This document shows, in pieces, positions 45,802-54,687 of a stretch of DNA of 64,000 nt. Each line of letters opens with the position of its first letter. The stretch's first letter is position 1. Source of the stretch: Nocardia nova (lineage in GTDB: Bacteria; Actinomycetota; Actinomycetes; Mycobacteriales; Mycobacteriaceae); assembly GCF_002933465.1 (NCBI RefSeq), contig NZ_PSZE01000032.1:1-64000 (forward strand), read 5' to 3'. The position numbers and the translations under genes were made by a program. Under the pieces are notes generated by a model, which did no database searches, had not been told where the DNA came from, and saw only the letters and a list, made by a program, of their open reading frames with translations.

Positions 45802-46386
45802 TCAGGGCACCGGATCTCCCCGGTCCGCGGGCAGGTGCTGCCGCAGGATCGGTTCCGGTAGGTCCCAGCTGTCGGCGCGGCGTTCGAACAGCGCGGCCGA
45901 CGGTCCGCTGACGGCCGGGTTGGCGATGCGGGCCAGCCGGAATCCCGCCGCCCGGTAGTACCGGTGCAGGTCGGTATTCCTGGTCCAGGCGTCCAGCCGC
46001 ACCCAATGACGTTGCCGCACAACGCCCAGCGCGGCGGCATGGGTGAGGAGCGCGCGGCCGACACCGTACCCGGCGAAGCGCAGATCGACGATCATGTAGT
46101 GCACGATCACCGCGTCGGCGATCTCCCGCGGTGACCACAGGCCGGGATCGGCGCGATCGTTCACGGTGACGGTTCCCGCGAATTCGCCGTCGACCTCCGC
46201 CACCCAGGTCTCCCCGGCCGAGACCGACCGGCCGACGGCGTGCGCAAACCGCTCGATCGACAGCCCCCGGCCCTGCCGAGTCCACTGATCCGACCCGCGT
46301 GCCGCAAGCCAGGCCGTGCGTTGGAGCCGTAGTCGGCAAATGCTGCCGAGATCGGCCGAGCGGGCCTGGCGGATGCGGATCGTCAT
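45802..46386 (-). CDS. GNAT-family N-acetyltransferase
   Basis: Codes for 194 residues, starting at the ATG that overlaps the end of the GntR gene. It has an N-terminal IRQARSADLGSI strand-helix, a central VHYMIVDLRFAGYGVGRAL acetyl-CoA loop, and a C-terminal YYRAAGFRLARI strand. This is the RimI/GNAT fold with unknown substrate. It is coupled to a GntR regulator and converges on eccC with only two bases between stops, so it is not obviously part of ESX. Confidence 0.85.
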   Translation of the reverse strand: MTIRIRQARSADLGSICRLRLQRTAWLAARGSDQWTRQGRGLSIERFAHAVGRSVSAGETWVAEVDGEFAGTVTVNDRADPGLWSPREIADAVIVHYMIVDLRFAGYGVGRALLTHAAALGVVRQRHWVRLDAWTRNTDLHRYYRAAGFRLARIANPAVSGPSAALFERRADSWDLPEPILRQHLPADRGDPVP

Positions 46387-47222
46387 GGTGAACCGGGAAC
46401 CAGTGAGTTACCGAAGGAATGGGAGTTGCCCGGAGGATGCGGCGCCCCCAGGGTCTTGCGGATGAGGGCGGTGCCCTCGTCGTCACCGAGTTCGTAGGCC
46501 AGCCGGTTGCGTGCGGCCAGCGACCGCTGGCGGGTGACCCGCATGATGCGGGTGTTGCTGGCGCCGATGCGCAGATGGTCTAGCAGCATGGTGCCGGCTC
46601 CGACGCCCAGGACGGCGGCTTCGTCGGCATTCGCGGGGCGCGCCACGACTGTATCCCGGTGGGCCGTTTCGGGATATCCGCGCGCGGCCAGTCGCCGCGT
46701 GGTGCCCTCCGGAATGTCGTGCGGGGAATCGATTCCGGTGAGTTCAGCCAGGTCACGCGGGTAGTAGCTGACCTCCCACGACCACGGCTCGTTGTCCAGG
46801 TACTGCACGACGGTGCGGGCGACGACCCAGGAATCCTTCGGCACGCCGAGCCAGTGCGCGACTTCCGTACCGGCCGGTTCCATTCGGGCGCTGAACTGTT
46901 TGGCCGGTTCGCGCCCGGCGGCACGGGCGGTCTCGGAGAAGATGTCGTGTGCCGACTTGGGGCGGTCGCGCCGAATGTGGCTGGTCACCACGGATTCCAG
47001 GACCTCCTGGCTGCGCACGATCGTGCCCCGGGAAGTCGCTGTGAACAGCAGGTTTTCGGCAACGAGCACCTGAATCGCGTTACGCGCGGTGGTGATCGAG
47101 ACGTGCATCTGATCGGCCAGCTCGTTGTGGCTGGGCAGGCGATCACCAGGTTTGTACGTGCCGTCGCGAATCGCCTCCCGTAGGACATCGGCGATGCGCT
47201 GGTACCTCGGACCGGCGGCCAT
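46383..47222 (-). CDS. GntR/HutC-family transcription regulator
   Basis: Codes for 279 residues. ATG 47222 is chosen because GAGGAG precedes it and the winged helix begins at RYQRIADVLREAI; longer in-frame starts add sequence unlike the family. The N-terminal winged helix carries PGDRLPSHNELADQM, and a UTRA ligand domain covers ~90-250. HutC-type members sense small metabolites and usually control the adjacent gene, here the acetyltransferase, and possibly the divergent DUF4254 gene. Confidence 0.9.
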   Translation of the reverse strand: MAAGPRYQRIADVLREAIRDGTYKPGDRLPSHNELADQMHVSITTARNAIQVLVAENLLFTATSRGTIVRSQEVLESVVTSHIRRDRPKSAHDIFSETARAAGREPAKQFSARMEPAGTEVAHWLGVPKDSWVVARTVVQYLDNEPWSWEVSYYPRDLAELTGIDSPHDIPEGTTRRLAARGYPETAHRDTVVARPANADEAAVLGVGAGTMLLDHLRIGASNTRIMRVTRQRSLAARNRLAYELGDDEGTALIRKTLGAPHPPGNSHSFGNSLVPGSP

Positions 47223-47289
47223 CTCGCTCCTCGGTTGTACCTTCAAGGAAAGAAAGTTTACTCTGCTGGTTGACGGGGCGGTGTGACCC

Positions 47290-47317
47290 TTGACACACAC
47301 ATTCAGAGGTTTATTGT
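47290..47317 (+). promoter_or_regulatory. Sigma-70-type promoter for the DUF4254 gene
   Basis: TTGACA (47290-47295) and TATTGT (47312-47317), separated by 16 bases, lie in an AT-rich patch 48 bp before the GTG at 47365. The divergent GntR gene starts 68 bp to the left, so the regulator may bind here. Confidence 0.5.
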
Positions 47318-47364
47318 AATGAACGTCCTGACCATTGGTTGTACGGCGACGACGGCGAGGCAAC

Positions 47365-47895
47365 GTGGCTGGTTTGGAGACGTCCCCGATGGTGGTCGTG
47401 GCATTGCCCGACACACCACACACACCGACGGCCGTCGAGTTCCTGACGACCGAAGTTCTGCCGAGTTCGGATCTGTTGTTGCGTGCGTGCCGGGGGCATC
47501 GCGTGATCGGCGGCCCGATCCTGTGGTTCGCGCGCGACCTGGCGGTACTGTTCGAACGCCAGCTCGGCCGCGGCGGTTCCACGCCGGATCCGGACTCCGC
47601 CCTGATGATCGAAATCGGCAGACGGCGAATGGAATTGGTGATGGCGATCGACGATTGGATCGTCCGCGCCGTGCCGCAGCAGGGTTCCGGCGCCACCTTG
47701 CACACCGAAACGATCGGCGCCGTCATCGACCGGCTGGCCGAAGCGTCGGTCCGCGCGCACCACGCGCTGATGACCCTCGACGCGAACGACGATGTGCTGC
47801 ATAGCGCCTGGCATCACCTGGCCGAATTGGCCGACGGTTACGACGATCTGGTGCGGGAGGTACTCACCGGACGGCGTCGCCTGCCGACCTGGTGA
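47365..47895 (+). CDS. DUF4254-like protein
   Basis: Codes for 176 residues; GTG 47365 follows GAGG by five bases (ATG 47389 is an alternative). It is all helical: LPSSDLLLRACRG, then a helix with LWFARDLAVLFERQL, then IEIGRRRMELVMAIDDWI, the arrangement seen in DUF4254 proteins of Nocardia. The function is unknown. Family members often occur in several diverged copies per genome. Confidence 0.6.
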   Translation: MAGLETSPMVVVALPDTPHTPTAVEFLTTEVLPSSDLLLRACRGHRVIGGPILWFARDLAVLFERQLGRGGSTPDPDSALMIEIGRRRMELVMAIDDWIVRAVPQQGSGATLHTETIGAVIDRLAEASVRAHHALMTLDANDDVLHSAWHHLAELADGYDDLVREVLTGRRRLPTW

Positions 47896-47901
47896 GTCGG
47901 T

Positions 47902-48429
47902 CTAGTAGCTCAGCGATCGGCACGAGCCCGCGATCCGCGGTGCGCGGCTGTGCCGCGACCGATCCGCCGGCAGCGGTGCCGGATTCAACCGGGTCACCCG
48001 CCGTGGTCGTGACCCACCGGCCAGTTCGGTGAAGCGAATCGTGTTCCAGCCGAACGGTATGAGGTGAACCAGTTCGCCGCGTTCCTCCAGGCGCTCGGTG
48101 AGCTCGGACACGACGTCCAGCGCATCCGCCAAGCCGGTGAGTACGTCGTCGGGGTCACCACCGCCGGCGCGTCGATCGGTTCGTGCCCACGGCGCCACGC
48201 TTTCGACGACGATGTAGCGGGCGTCGTTGTGTAGCGCAATGGTTTTCACGACCTCGACCGCCGCCGGAAGTACCGCGGCATCGCCCGGCTCGACCGCGAT
48301 CTGCAGGACCAGGCAGTCCACGAACAATTTCCGGGCGCGCACGGCCGCCGGATTCAGCGCGACCGCGCACGGCCCCGCCGCGGTGACCTCGTATCCGAAG
48401 AGGTGACACGCAGTGCTCACGATGCGCAT
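47902..48429 (-). CDS. Stand-alone ThrRS-type editing-domain protein
   Basis: Codes for 175 residues. ATG 48429 is chosen since the family begins MRI and AGAGG lies upstream; ATG 48450 would add seven residues. The chain has the order of the archaeal threonyl-tRNA synthetase editing domain (DTD-like fold): MRIVSTACHLFGYEVTA, a VLQIAVEPGDA strand-turn, then YIVVESVAPWA, and the hallmark PFGW (125-128). Such domains remove serine or D-amino acids from tRNA. A 35-residue Arg/Pro/Ser tail is extra. No synthetase domain is attached, so it would act in trans. Confidence 0.65.
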   Translation of the reverse strand: MRIVSTACHLFGYEVTAAGPCAVALNPAAVRARKLFVDCLVLQIAVEPGDAAVLPAAVEVVKTIALHNDARYIVVESVAPWARTDRRAGGGDPDDVLTGLADALDVVSELTERLEERGELVHLIPFGWNTIRFTELAGGSRPRRVTRLNPAPLPADRSRHSRAPRIAGSCRSLSY

Positions 48430-48529
48430 CGCGCACCTCTGTTCACCCACACCGTCATACCGGCAACCCTAAGCGGTGGATACGCGCAATATCAGTGTCG
48501 TATCCGACGCATTCAGTACTGTTTACGAC

Positions 48530-49522
48530 ATGGATGTAGCGGTTTTCGTCGTAGACGGCGTCGGAGACCTCGGTCTCGCCGCCGTCTTGGAGGTCTTCAA
48601 CACGGCGAACTCGCTCGTCGACGATCCGGAGCTCGAGCCCGAACCGTGGCGGGTGCACACCGTCGCGCTCGGCAGCAGCGTCCGCTCGGGCCACGGCCAT
48701 CTGATTCCCACCACCCCGTTGGCCGAAGTACCCGCCGACATCGGCCCGATCATCGTGCCCGCGGTGCTGGCCGTGGATGCGGACGCGGTGGTCGACCTCA
48801 TCGCCGCGCCCGCCAACAGGCCGGTACTGGAACGTATTTCGCAGGCGCACCGCGCGGGGACAGCGCTGGCCGCCGCGTGCACCGGAACCTTCTTTCTCGC
48901 GGAGGCCGGGGTGCTCGACGGGCTGCCCGCGACGACGAGCTGGTGGCTCGGCCCGGCCTTCCGCCGCCGCTATCCGAACGTCGACCTGGACGAGGGGCGC
49001 ATCCTGTGCCGCTCCGGTCATATCGCGACGGCCGCGGCCGCCCTGGCGCACCTCGACCTCGCATTGGCCACGGTGGCCGGTCGCAGTCCCGCCCAAGCCG
49101 AACGCGCGGCCCGGATGTTGTTGGCCGGCAGCGGAGGCGAGCAACGCGACTACATCGTCCCGCAGGTGATCGCGCGCGGGAATTCGCTGGTGGCGGCGTT
49201 CGAACGCTGGGTGCGTGGACATATCGCCGAGCAGTTCCGGATCACCGACGCCGCCCGCGAACTCGGCGTCACCGTGCGCAGCCTGCAGCGTGCCACACAG
49301 GCCGAAATCGGGATGTCACCACGGGATTTCGTGAACGAGATCCGCCTCGAACGCGCCACCCGGCTGCTGCACACCACCAATGCCACCGTGGAGGCGGTGG
49401 CCGCGCGGGTCGGCTACCTCAATGCCGGCACCCTGCGGGGCCTGTTCCGGCGCCGCCGCGGACGCAGTATCGCCGAGGTTCGGGCGACCCCGCTCACCTG
49501 GCAGGCCCGCGGCACTCAGTAA
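48530..49522 (+). CDS. GlxA-type AraC-family regulator
   Basis: Codes for 330 residues. ATG 48530 matches the family start (MDVAVFVVDGV); GTG 48476 is possible. The N-terminal ~190 residues are a DJ-1/PfpI-like domain with the nucleophile-elbow-like AACTGTFFLAEAG segment. The C-terminal ~110 residues hold two AraC helix-turn-helix units (VTVRSLQRATQ and VGYLNAGTLRGLFRRR). It is an activator of catabolic or stress genes with unknown targets. It converges with, and overlaps by 7 bp, the EspI-like gene. Confidence 0.9.
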   Translation: MDVAVFVVDGVGDLGLAAVLEVFNTANSLVDDPELEPEPWRVHTVALGSSVRSGHGHLIPTTPLAEVPADIGPIIVPAVLAVDADAVVDLIAAPANRPVLERISQAHRAGTALAAACTGTFFLAEAGVLDGLPATTSWWLGPAFRRRYPNVDLDEGRILCRSGHIATAAAALAHLDLALATVAGRSPAQAERAARMLLAGSGGEQRDYIVPQVIARGNSLVAAFERWVRGHIAEQFRITDAARELGVTVRSLQRATQAEIGMSPRDFVNEIRLERATRLLHTTNATVEAVAARVGYLNAGTLRGLFRRRRGRSIAEVRATPLTWQARGTQ

Positions 49523-52500
49523 CCGCCGAACCGCCGATGGTCGGTGGCGAAATCGTCGGCCACCGTCGCCGCCAGTTCGACCAGCGCACGCTTGGTGTTC
49601 TTGTGCAGCCGGGCCAGATCGATCTCGGCGCCCTCGGCCAGATGCGGGTCGTAGGGGATGACGTGCACGGCGCGGCACCGGGCCAGGAAGTATTCGCGCA
49701 GATGCTGAATCGCGACATTCGGCGACCCCTCGCGCGGGAGATTGATCACCACTACGGCATTGCGCACCAGGTGGTCGTGCCCGTGCAGGGAGAGCCAGTC
49801 CAGCGTCGCCGCCGCACTGCGGGCGCCGTCGATCGCCGAGGACGAGATCAGCACCAGCGAATGCGCCAGATCCAGCACTCCCGCCATGGCCGAATGCATC
49901 AGTCCGGTACCGCAGTCGGTGAGGATGATGTTGTAGAACCGCTGCAGGACGCGCAGCACCTGGCGGTACTCGTCCTCGCTGAACGATTCCGACGCCGCCG
50001 GATCACGCTCGCTGGCGAGCACTTCCAGCCGGCTGGTGGCCTGCGAGGTGTGCCGCCGCACGTCGCCATAACTGCGAATCTGCTGATCCAGCAACAGATC
50101 CCGCACCGTGGACCGGGTCTGCAGCGGCACCCGCTGCGACAGTGTGCCGAAGTCCGGGTTGGCATCGACGGCGATCACGCGGTCGCCGCGGATGGAGGCG
50201 AAGATCGAGCCGATGCCCATGGTAGTGGTCGTCTTGCCGACGCCGCCCTTCAACGACAGGGTGGCGATCCGGTAGTCGCCGCGCACCGGCTGCCGAATCC
50301 GAGCCACCAATTCCTGCAGGCGGCGCTCCTCCGCGGACATACCCGGATTGATGGCACCGCCCGACATGTGGTGCACCGCGCGCCGCCACCCCGAACCGGG
50401 GGCCTTCTTCGCCCGGCGCATCGGCACATCCTCCAGCGAGGGCGTCACGCCGTTCGGTGGGTACTGCTGCGGCGGCTGACCCTGCTGGTACTGCGCCTGC
50501 GGGTTCGGGGCCTGCTGATATTGGGCCTGTGGGTTGGCAGCCTGCTGATACTGCTCGGGCGAATTGACGTGCGGCCCGGGCATATACGGATTCGGCCGCG
50601 CGTACTGCTGCGGCTGGGAGTACTGATCCGGCTGCCGTGCGGCCCACTGCTGTTCGGGACCGGTCGCCGGGCCCGGCACATGCGGCGGTTGCGGCCCGCT
50701 GTGCCACTGGGCGTCCGGGGCGGGCTGTGGGATCCGAGGCTGCGAAACGCCCTGCGGGCCGACGACCATCGTCGATTCGGAATTCGGCGCCTGCGGCAGC
50801 GGGCCGGAACGGTCTGTGTGCGTGCCGAAGTCCGGAGCGGGCGGCTGCTGGTACTGCGGTATCTGTGGCGCGACGCCGTACGGCGGATTCGCTCCGTCGG
50901 GCGCCTGCGGCCGCGCATCGGGCCGCGGCGGTACCGCGTCCATCCCGTTCCACGCGGCGGTGCCCGCATCCGGTCCGGGCCGCACGGCAGGTTCGTGAGC
51001 CGACACCGGTTCGGAGACGAGCCGATGCCGCCCGCTCCACTGCGGACCCGCCGAACCGGCGCCACCGGTGTCGGCATTCCCGGAGCCGTAGAATCCCACC
51101 CCACCGACCACCGACGATGCACCCGAATCGCTTTCCGGCGCATGGGTTCCCATCGTCGGCGAGTGGACGGGCCGCGTACCGGAAGTCGAATCGCTACCGT
51201 GCGGAACTCCGGCGGTGCCGCCTGCGAACGCATCCCACGTGGTGCCGCCTCCGTGCCCGGAGTCTTCCGCCGCCGCGCCGGGGATGCGCGCACCGGGAGT
51301 GTTCGATACGGCGGTCTCGCCGGGCGCACCCGAATCCTCGGTCGCCCGATGCGCGACCGAAGCCGCGGCGGCGTCGCCGTGCCCGGGCGCGGAATCGGCC
51401 GGTGCGGGCGATTGCTCCGTTGCCCGGCCGAGCCACGCGGGCGCCTCCTCCACGACGCCGGAAGTTCGCACGCCCACGTTCCCGGCGTGTTCACTCGCAT
51501 CCGGGTTCGATCCGAACGGACCGCCCGCCGACCCGTGCGCCGGAACGTCGGCCGATACGGGGGGAGTGGTCCCGACCGGAGTGTCGGCCGAGGCGGGGCG
51601 TGCGTGCGCCGACTGCCGGGGTAGGTCCGGTGCGCCTGCGGTCGGCGCGGCCGTGGTGTCGTTCGATGCGGACGAAACCTGCTGAGCACCGGCGTTGTTC
51701 GGATGCGACGACGCGTCCTCGTACCCTTCCGGCACGCCCAGCCTCGGCGGCGGCCCGGGACGGGCGGGGGGAGCCGAGGCAGGCCACTCGGGCAGCGGCG
51801 GCGGAGTCGGCGCCGACTGCTGGGGCGGCGGCGGCAGGTCGGGCCGTCGCGTCACCCGCACGGTCATCTCCGCATCCGCGCTTTCAGCGGCCGGAACCGG
51901 AGTGCTCGGCATATGTTGCGGCGCAGGCGGAATCGGCGGGTGGGTGGGAGTCTGCGGCGGTGCCGTCGGAAACTCGCCGGACAACGGCGCGGAGGGAAGC
52001 GGGGTGACCGGGCCGGACGCTGCCTGCGGCGGCTGCAAGAACTGATTCTGTTGCTGCGCACGGAAATCGGCCGGGATCACACCCTGGGTGCCGTCCGGGC
52101 GGTAGCCGTCGGGCGCGTGCTGGCCCGGCATCGCCTCGGAGCTCTGCGAACCGTTGCCGCGCAATGTTTCCGGCCCCGGCTGTGCATCGCCCCTGGGCGC
52201 GGCGGATTCGGGCGGTCCCCAGGAGGGCGCCGCCTCACCGGCGGCCGGCTCGGTGTCGGCCTTGTCCTTGCGCCGGGATTTCCGCCTTTTCCGGTCGGAA
52301 TCCTTCTTGTCGGAGTCCTTCTTGTCGGAGTCCGCGCGATCGTCTGATTTGCGGGAGAACAACCGCCGCGGACCGCTGTCTTCGGGGATGTACTCCTCGT
52401 GCGGCAGGTTCTCGACCGGAGCTTCGTATCCCGTTTGCGTGACATCGCTCTCCGACAGCCACGGGGGCAGCATCGGCAGATCGTTGTTGTTGCGACTCAC
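49516..52500 (-). CDS. EspI-like MinD/ParA ATPase with giant Pro-rich N-terminus
   Basis: Codes for 994 residues. Residues 1-90 start with LPMLPPWLSESDV and a Lys/Asp-rich stretch with repeated DSDKK units. Residues ~90-720 are disordered, rich in Pro, Gln, Ala and Gly, with QYQQ repeats near the end (DNA 50470-50580). The last ~260 residues are a ParA/MinD-type ATPase with deviant Walker A LKGGVGKTTTT near residue 750, then VIAVDANPDFGTL and ILTDCGTGLMHSAM. Mycobacterial EspI has the same layout and restrains ESX-1 when ATP falls. This version is longer than M. tuberculosis EspI (about 666). It is probably tied to this ESX locus though separated from it by 3.7 kb. Confidence 0.8.
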   Translation of the reverse strand: MSRNNNDLPMLPPWLSESDVTQTGYEAPVENLPHEEYIPEDSGPRRLFSRKSDDRADSDKKDSDKKDSDRKRRKSRRKDKADTEPAAGEAAPSWGPPESAAPRGDAQPGPETLRGNGSQSSEAMPGQHAPDGYRPDGTQGVIPADFRAQQQNQFLQPPQAASGPVTPLPSAPLSGEFPTAPPQTPTHPPIPPAPQHMPSTPVPAAESADAEMTVRVTRRPDLPPPPQQSAPTPPPLPEWPASAPPARPGPPPRLGVPEGYEDASSHPNNAGAQQVSSASNDTTAAPTAGAPDLPRQSAHARPASADTPVGTTPPVSADVPAHGSAGGPFGSNPDASEHAGNVGVRTSGVVEEAPAWLGRATEQSPAPADSAPGHGDAAAASVAHRATEDSGAPGETAVSNTPGARIPGAAAEDSGHGGGTTWDAFAGGTAGVPHGSDSTSGTRPVHSPTMGTHAPESDSGASSVVGGVGFYGSGNADTGGAGSAGPQWSGRHRLVSEPVSAHEPAVRPGPDAGTAAWNGMDAVPPRPDARPQAPDGANPPYGVAPQIPQYQQPPAPDFGTHTDRSGPLPQAPNSESTMVVGPQGVSQPRIPQPAPDAQWHSGPQPPHVPGPATGPEQQWAARQPDQYSQPQQYARPNPYMPGPHVNSPEQYQQAANPQAQYQQAPNPQAQYQQGQPPQQYPPNGVTPSLEDVPMRRAKKAPGSGWRRAVHHMSGGAINPGMSAEERRLQELVARIRQPVRGDYRIATLSLKGGVGKTTTTMGIGSIFASIRGDRVIAVDANPDFGTLSQRVPLQTRSTVRDLLLDQQIRSYGDVRRHTSQATSRLEVLASERDPAASESFSEDEYRQVLRVLQRFYNIILTDCGTGLMHSAMAGVLDLAHSLVLISSSAIDGARSAAATLDWLSLHGHDHLVRNAVVVINLPREGSPNVAIQHLREYFLARCRAVHVIPYDPHLAEGAEIDLARLHKNTKRALVELAATVADDFATDHRRFGGY

Positions 52501-52764
52501 GGCAGTACCTCACCGCGGTTCGTGGTCGGGGCCTCGCCGGGGATCGTGCCGATCGGGTTCGAGGGCGCTGCGTCCGTAATTCGCTCGCTGCGCACGCTCA
52601 CGGGTGTCCCCCTGGGATCTGCTGGACCGATTTCCTGGACAGCCGGTAGTTTACGCGAGGGCTATCGGCCGTGACGGGCGTCCTACCCACAGCCGACAAG
52701 CCGGACGGCGGACGCGCCGCGTGGTTCGGTTGCCCCTTATTTGCGAGGTCGGGAGCGTATCGAA

Positions 52765-54033
52765 ATGGCAATCACCGCAGGCGATGATCCCCGCGCGGCC
52801 CGGTTGGACGAACTTCCCGTCCGTCCGGTCCATCGCACACTCGTCGCCCTGGTCGGCCTGGGTCTGTTCTTCGATCTCTACGAACTGTTCCTCGCCGGCA
52901 CCATCACCGGTGTGCTGAAGCAGCAGCTCGCGCTGTCGACCTATCAGCTGAGCGGCATCCTCGCCTCCGCCTTCGTCGGCCAATTCCTCGGCGCCCTGCT
53001 CATCGGCCGGCTCTCGGACCTCTTCGGGCGCCGCCGGATGTTCATGATCAATATCGGGGTGTACGCCGGATTCACCCTGCTCGGCGCGTTCAGCCCCAAC
53101 GTCTGGTTCCTGATGGCGACGCGCGTACTCGCGGGCCTCGGCATCGGTGCGGAGATGACCGTCTCCGACACCTATCTGTCGGAGACGATGCCGCCGCAGG
53201 TCCGCGGGCGGATGATCGCCATCGCCTACACCATCGGATTCTGCGCGGTCCCGACCGTCGGATTCCTGGCTCGGTGGCTGGTTCCGCTGGAACCGTTCGG
53301 CACCGACGGCTGGCGCTGGCTGTTCGTCTTCGGCGGACTCGGCGCCGCCCTGGTCTTCGTCGCCCGCCGGCACATGCCCGAGTCCCCGCGCTGGCAGGCC
53401 CAGCACGACAAGGCGGCCGGGACCCCGGCGAAGGTGGCGTTCGCCGACATCCTGCGCGGCGCCAATCGCGGCCGCACCCTGCTGTTCTCCGCGGTGATGA
53501 TCCTGCAGGTGTTCGGCTACTACGGTTTCGGCACATTGGCGGTGCTGGTCTTGCAGCACAAGGGGTTCACGGTGGTGAACTCGCTGGGCTATCTGACCGT
53601 CACCTATCTGGGCTATCCGCTGGGTTCGCTGCTGTCGATTCCGCTGATCGAGCGCACTGAGCGCAAATACCTGGTACTGGCCTCGGCCGGACTGATGGCG
53701 CTGTTCGGCCTCGTCTTCGGATTCGCCACCAGCGTGCCGCTGATTCTGCTGTCGGGCGGCCTGTTCACCCTGGCCAGCAACATCTTCTCCAACGCCCTGC
53801 ACACGTATCTGCCGGAGTCGTTCCCCACGACCGTGCGCGGCACCGCCTCGGGTACGGCCTATTCCCTGTCGAAACTGAGCACCGCCGTGCAGCCGTTCGT
53901 GCTGCTCCCGCTGCTGGACAACCACGGGCCCGGTGCGGTGTTCACGGTGATCACGGTCGCACTGGTGGTGATGCTCGGATTGATCGCGGCGTGGGGCCCG
54001 CTGACCGGGCGCGGTCCGCTCGCCGACCATTAG
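52765..54033 (+). CDS. MFS transporter
   Basis: Codes for 422 residues; ATG 52765 follows GGGAG. Twelve hydrophobic spans are readable. The loop 2-3 signature GRLSDLFGRRRMF and the loop after TM5 are typical of the major facilitator superfamily, close to the metabolite:H+ and sugar-porter subfamilies (TVSDTYLSETMPPQVRGR after TM4). It is an inner-membrane importer or exporter of a small molecule that cannot be named. It stands alone between the EspI-like gene and the infA operon. Confidence 0.9.
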   Translation: MAITAGDDPRAARLDELPVRPVHRTLVALVGLGLFFDLYELFLAGTITGVLKQQLALSTYQLSGILASAFVGQFLGALLIGRLSDLFGRRRMFMINIGVYAGFTLLGAFSPNVWFLMATRVLAGLGIGAEMTVSDTYLSETMPPQVRGRMIAIAYTIGFCAVPTVGFLARWLVPLEPFGTDGWRWLFVFGGLGAALVFVARRHMPESPRWQAQHDKAAGTPAKVAFADILRGANRGRTLLFSAVMILQVFGYYGFGTLAVLVLQHKGFTVVNSLGYLTVTYLGYPLGSLLSIPLIERTERKYLVLASAGLMALFGLVFGFATSVPLILLSGGLFTLASNIFSNALHTYLPESFPTTVRGTASGTAYSLSKLSTAVQPFVLLPLLDNHGPGAVFTVITVALVVMLGLIAAWGPLTGRGPLADH

Positions 54034-54210
54034 CCGAAGCCGCGCGAACGGTGCGCAGAAGCCGCCGCGAACAGCGCGAGGGGACCGCATTTGGCCGGAT
54101 CGCGGGCGCACGGGTAAGCTTGGTCGGCGGTGCACCTGCCCGACGTCTGTGCTCATGCGACTGTGTGTCCGCTTGGGACTTACGAAGAGTATGGCACCGG
54201 GTCGACTGGA

Positions 54211-54244
54211 GTGCACCGGTAACTGCAGTGCACCGGTAACTGCA
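54211..54244 (+). repeat. Tandem 17-bp repeat in the infA leader
   Basis: Two perfect, adjacent copies of gtgcaccggtaactgca lie 65-98 bp before the infA start. They may be a duplicated operator or leader element of the translation-gene operon. Confidence 0.8.
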
Positions 54245-54308
54245 GTGACAAGCTAGCCGAAGAGTTGAGACCACACAGGGTTTCAGCGTAAGCGGGATCG
54301 CGGAGGAT

Positions 54309-54530
54309 ATGGCGAAGAAAGACGGGGCCATCGAGGTCGAGGGTCGAGTTATCGAGCCACTGCCGAATGCGATGTTCCGCATCGAGCTGGAGAACGGTCA
54401 CAAGGTTCTCGCGCACATCAGCGGCAAGATGCGTCAGCACTACATCCGCATCCTGCCCGAGGACCGCGTGGTCGTGGAGCTTTCTCCTTACGACCTGTCC
54501 CGCGGTCGCATCGTCTACCGCTACAAGTGA
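54309..54530 (+). CDS. infA: Translation initiation factor IF-1
   Basis: Codes for 73 residues, a single S1/OB domain with the conserved opening KKDGAIEVEGRVIEPLPNA and the end DLSRGRIVYRYK. It binds the 30S A site during initiation. Length and sequence are typical. It is the first gene of the infA-rpmJ-rpsM-rpsK-rpsD-rpoA-rplQ run. Confidence 0.98.
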   Translation: MAKKDGAIEVEGRVIEPLPNAMFRIELENGHKVLAHISGKMRQHYIRILPEDRVVVELSPYDLSRGRIVYRYK

Positions 54531-54534
54531 GTTT

Positions 54535-54642
54535 CCGGGAAGCGATTCCCGGGAGAGTCCGGACGCCGGACTCGCGAGGTTCAGGGGTGGATTCACCCCG
54601 GAATCCGCGCCAAAGATTTCCCCAGTCACACGGCTGGGGAAA
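54535..54642 (+). other. Four consecutive stem-loops between infA and rpmJ
   Basis: Perfect stems lie at 54535-54541/54546-54552 (7 bp), 54555-54562/54566-54573 (8 bp), 54584-54589/54594-54599 (6 bp) and 54617-54625/54634-54642 (9 bp). They fill most of the 157-bp gap. They may tune read-through, mRNA processing or relative expression of infA and the ribosomal genes. Confidence 0.65.
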
Positions 54643-54687
54643 AGCTGTGTTCACACCCGGTGTGGACCACAACCAGATTGGACGGAC

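Noticed and set aside
44141..46486. 781-codon minus-strand frame over eccC and the GNAT gene
   Set aside because: It is a different frame from the GNAT gene on the same strand, and its sequence is compositionally biased and domain-free.
48403..51624. 1073-codon plus-strand open frame opposite the GlxA and EspI-like genes
   Set aside because: It crosses two real genes on both strands, is extremely Arg-rich and has no domain; it is a GC-skew shadow.
54034..54308. tRNA or riboswitch upstream of infA
   Set aside because: No cloverleaf or known riboswitch core could be drawn; only the tandem repeat stands out. No tRNA or rRNA gene was seen anywhere in the window.
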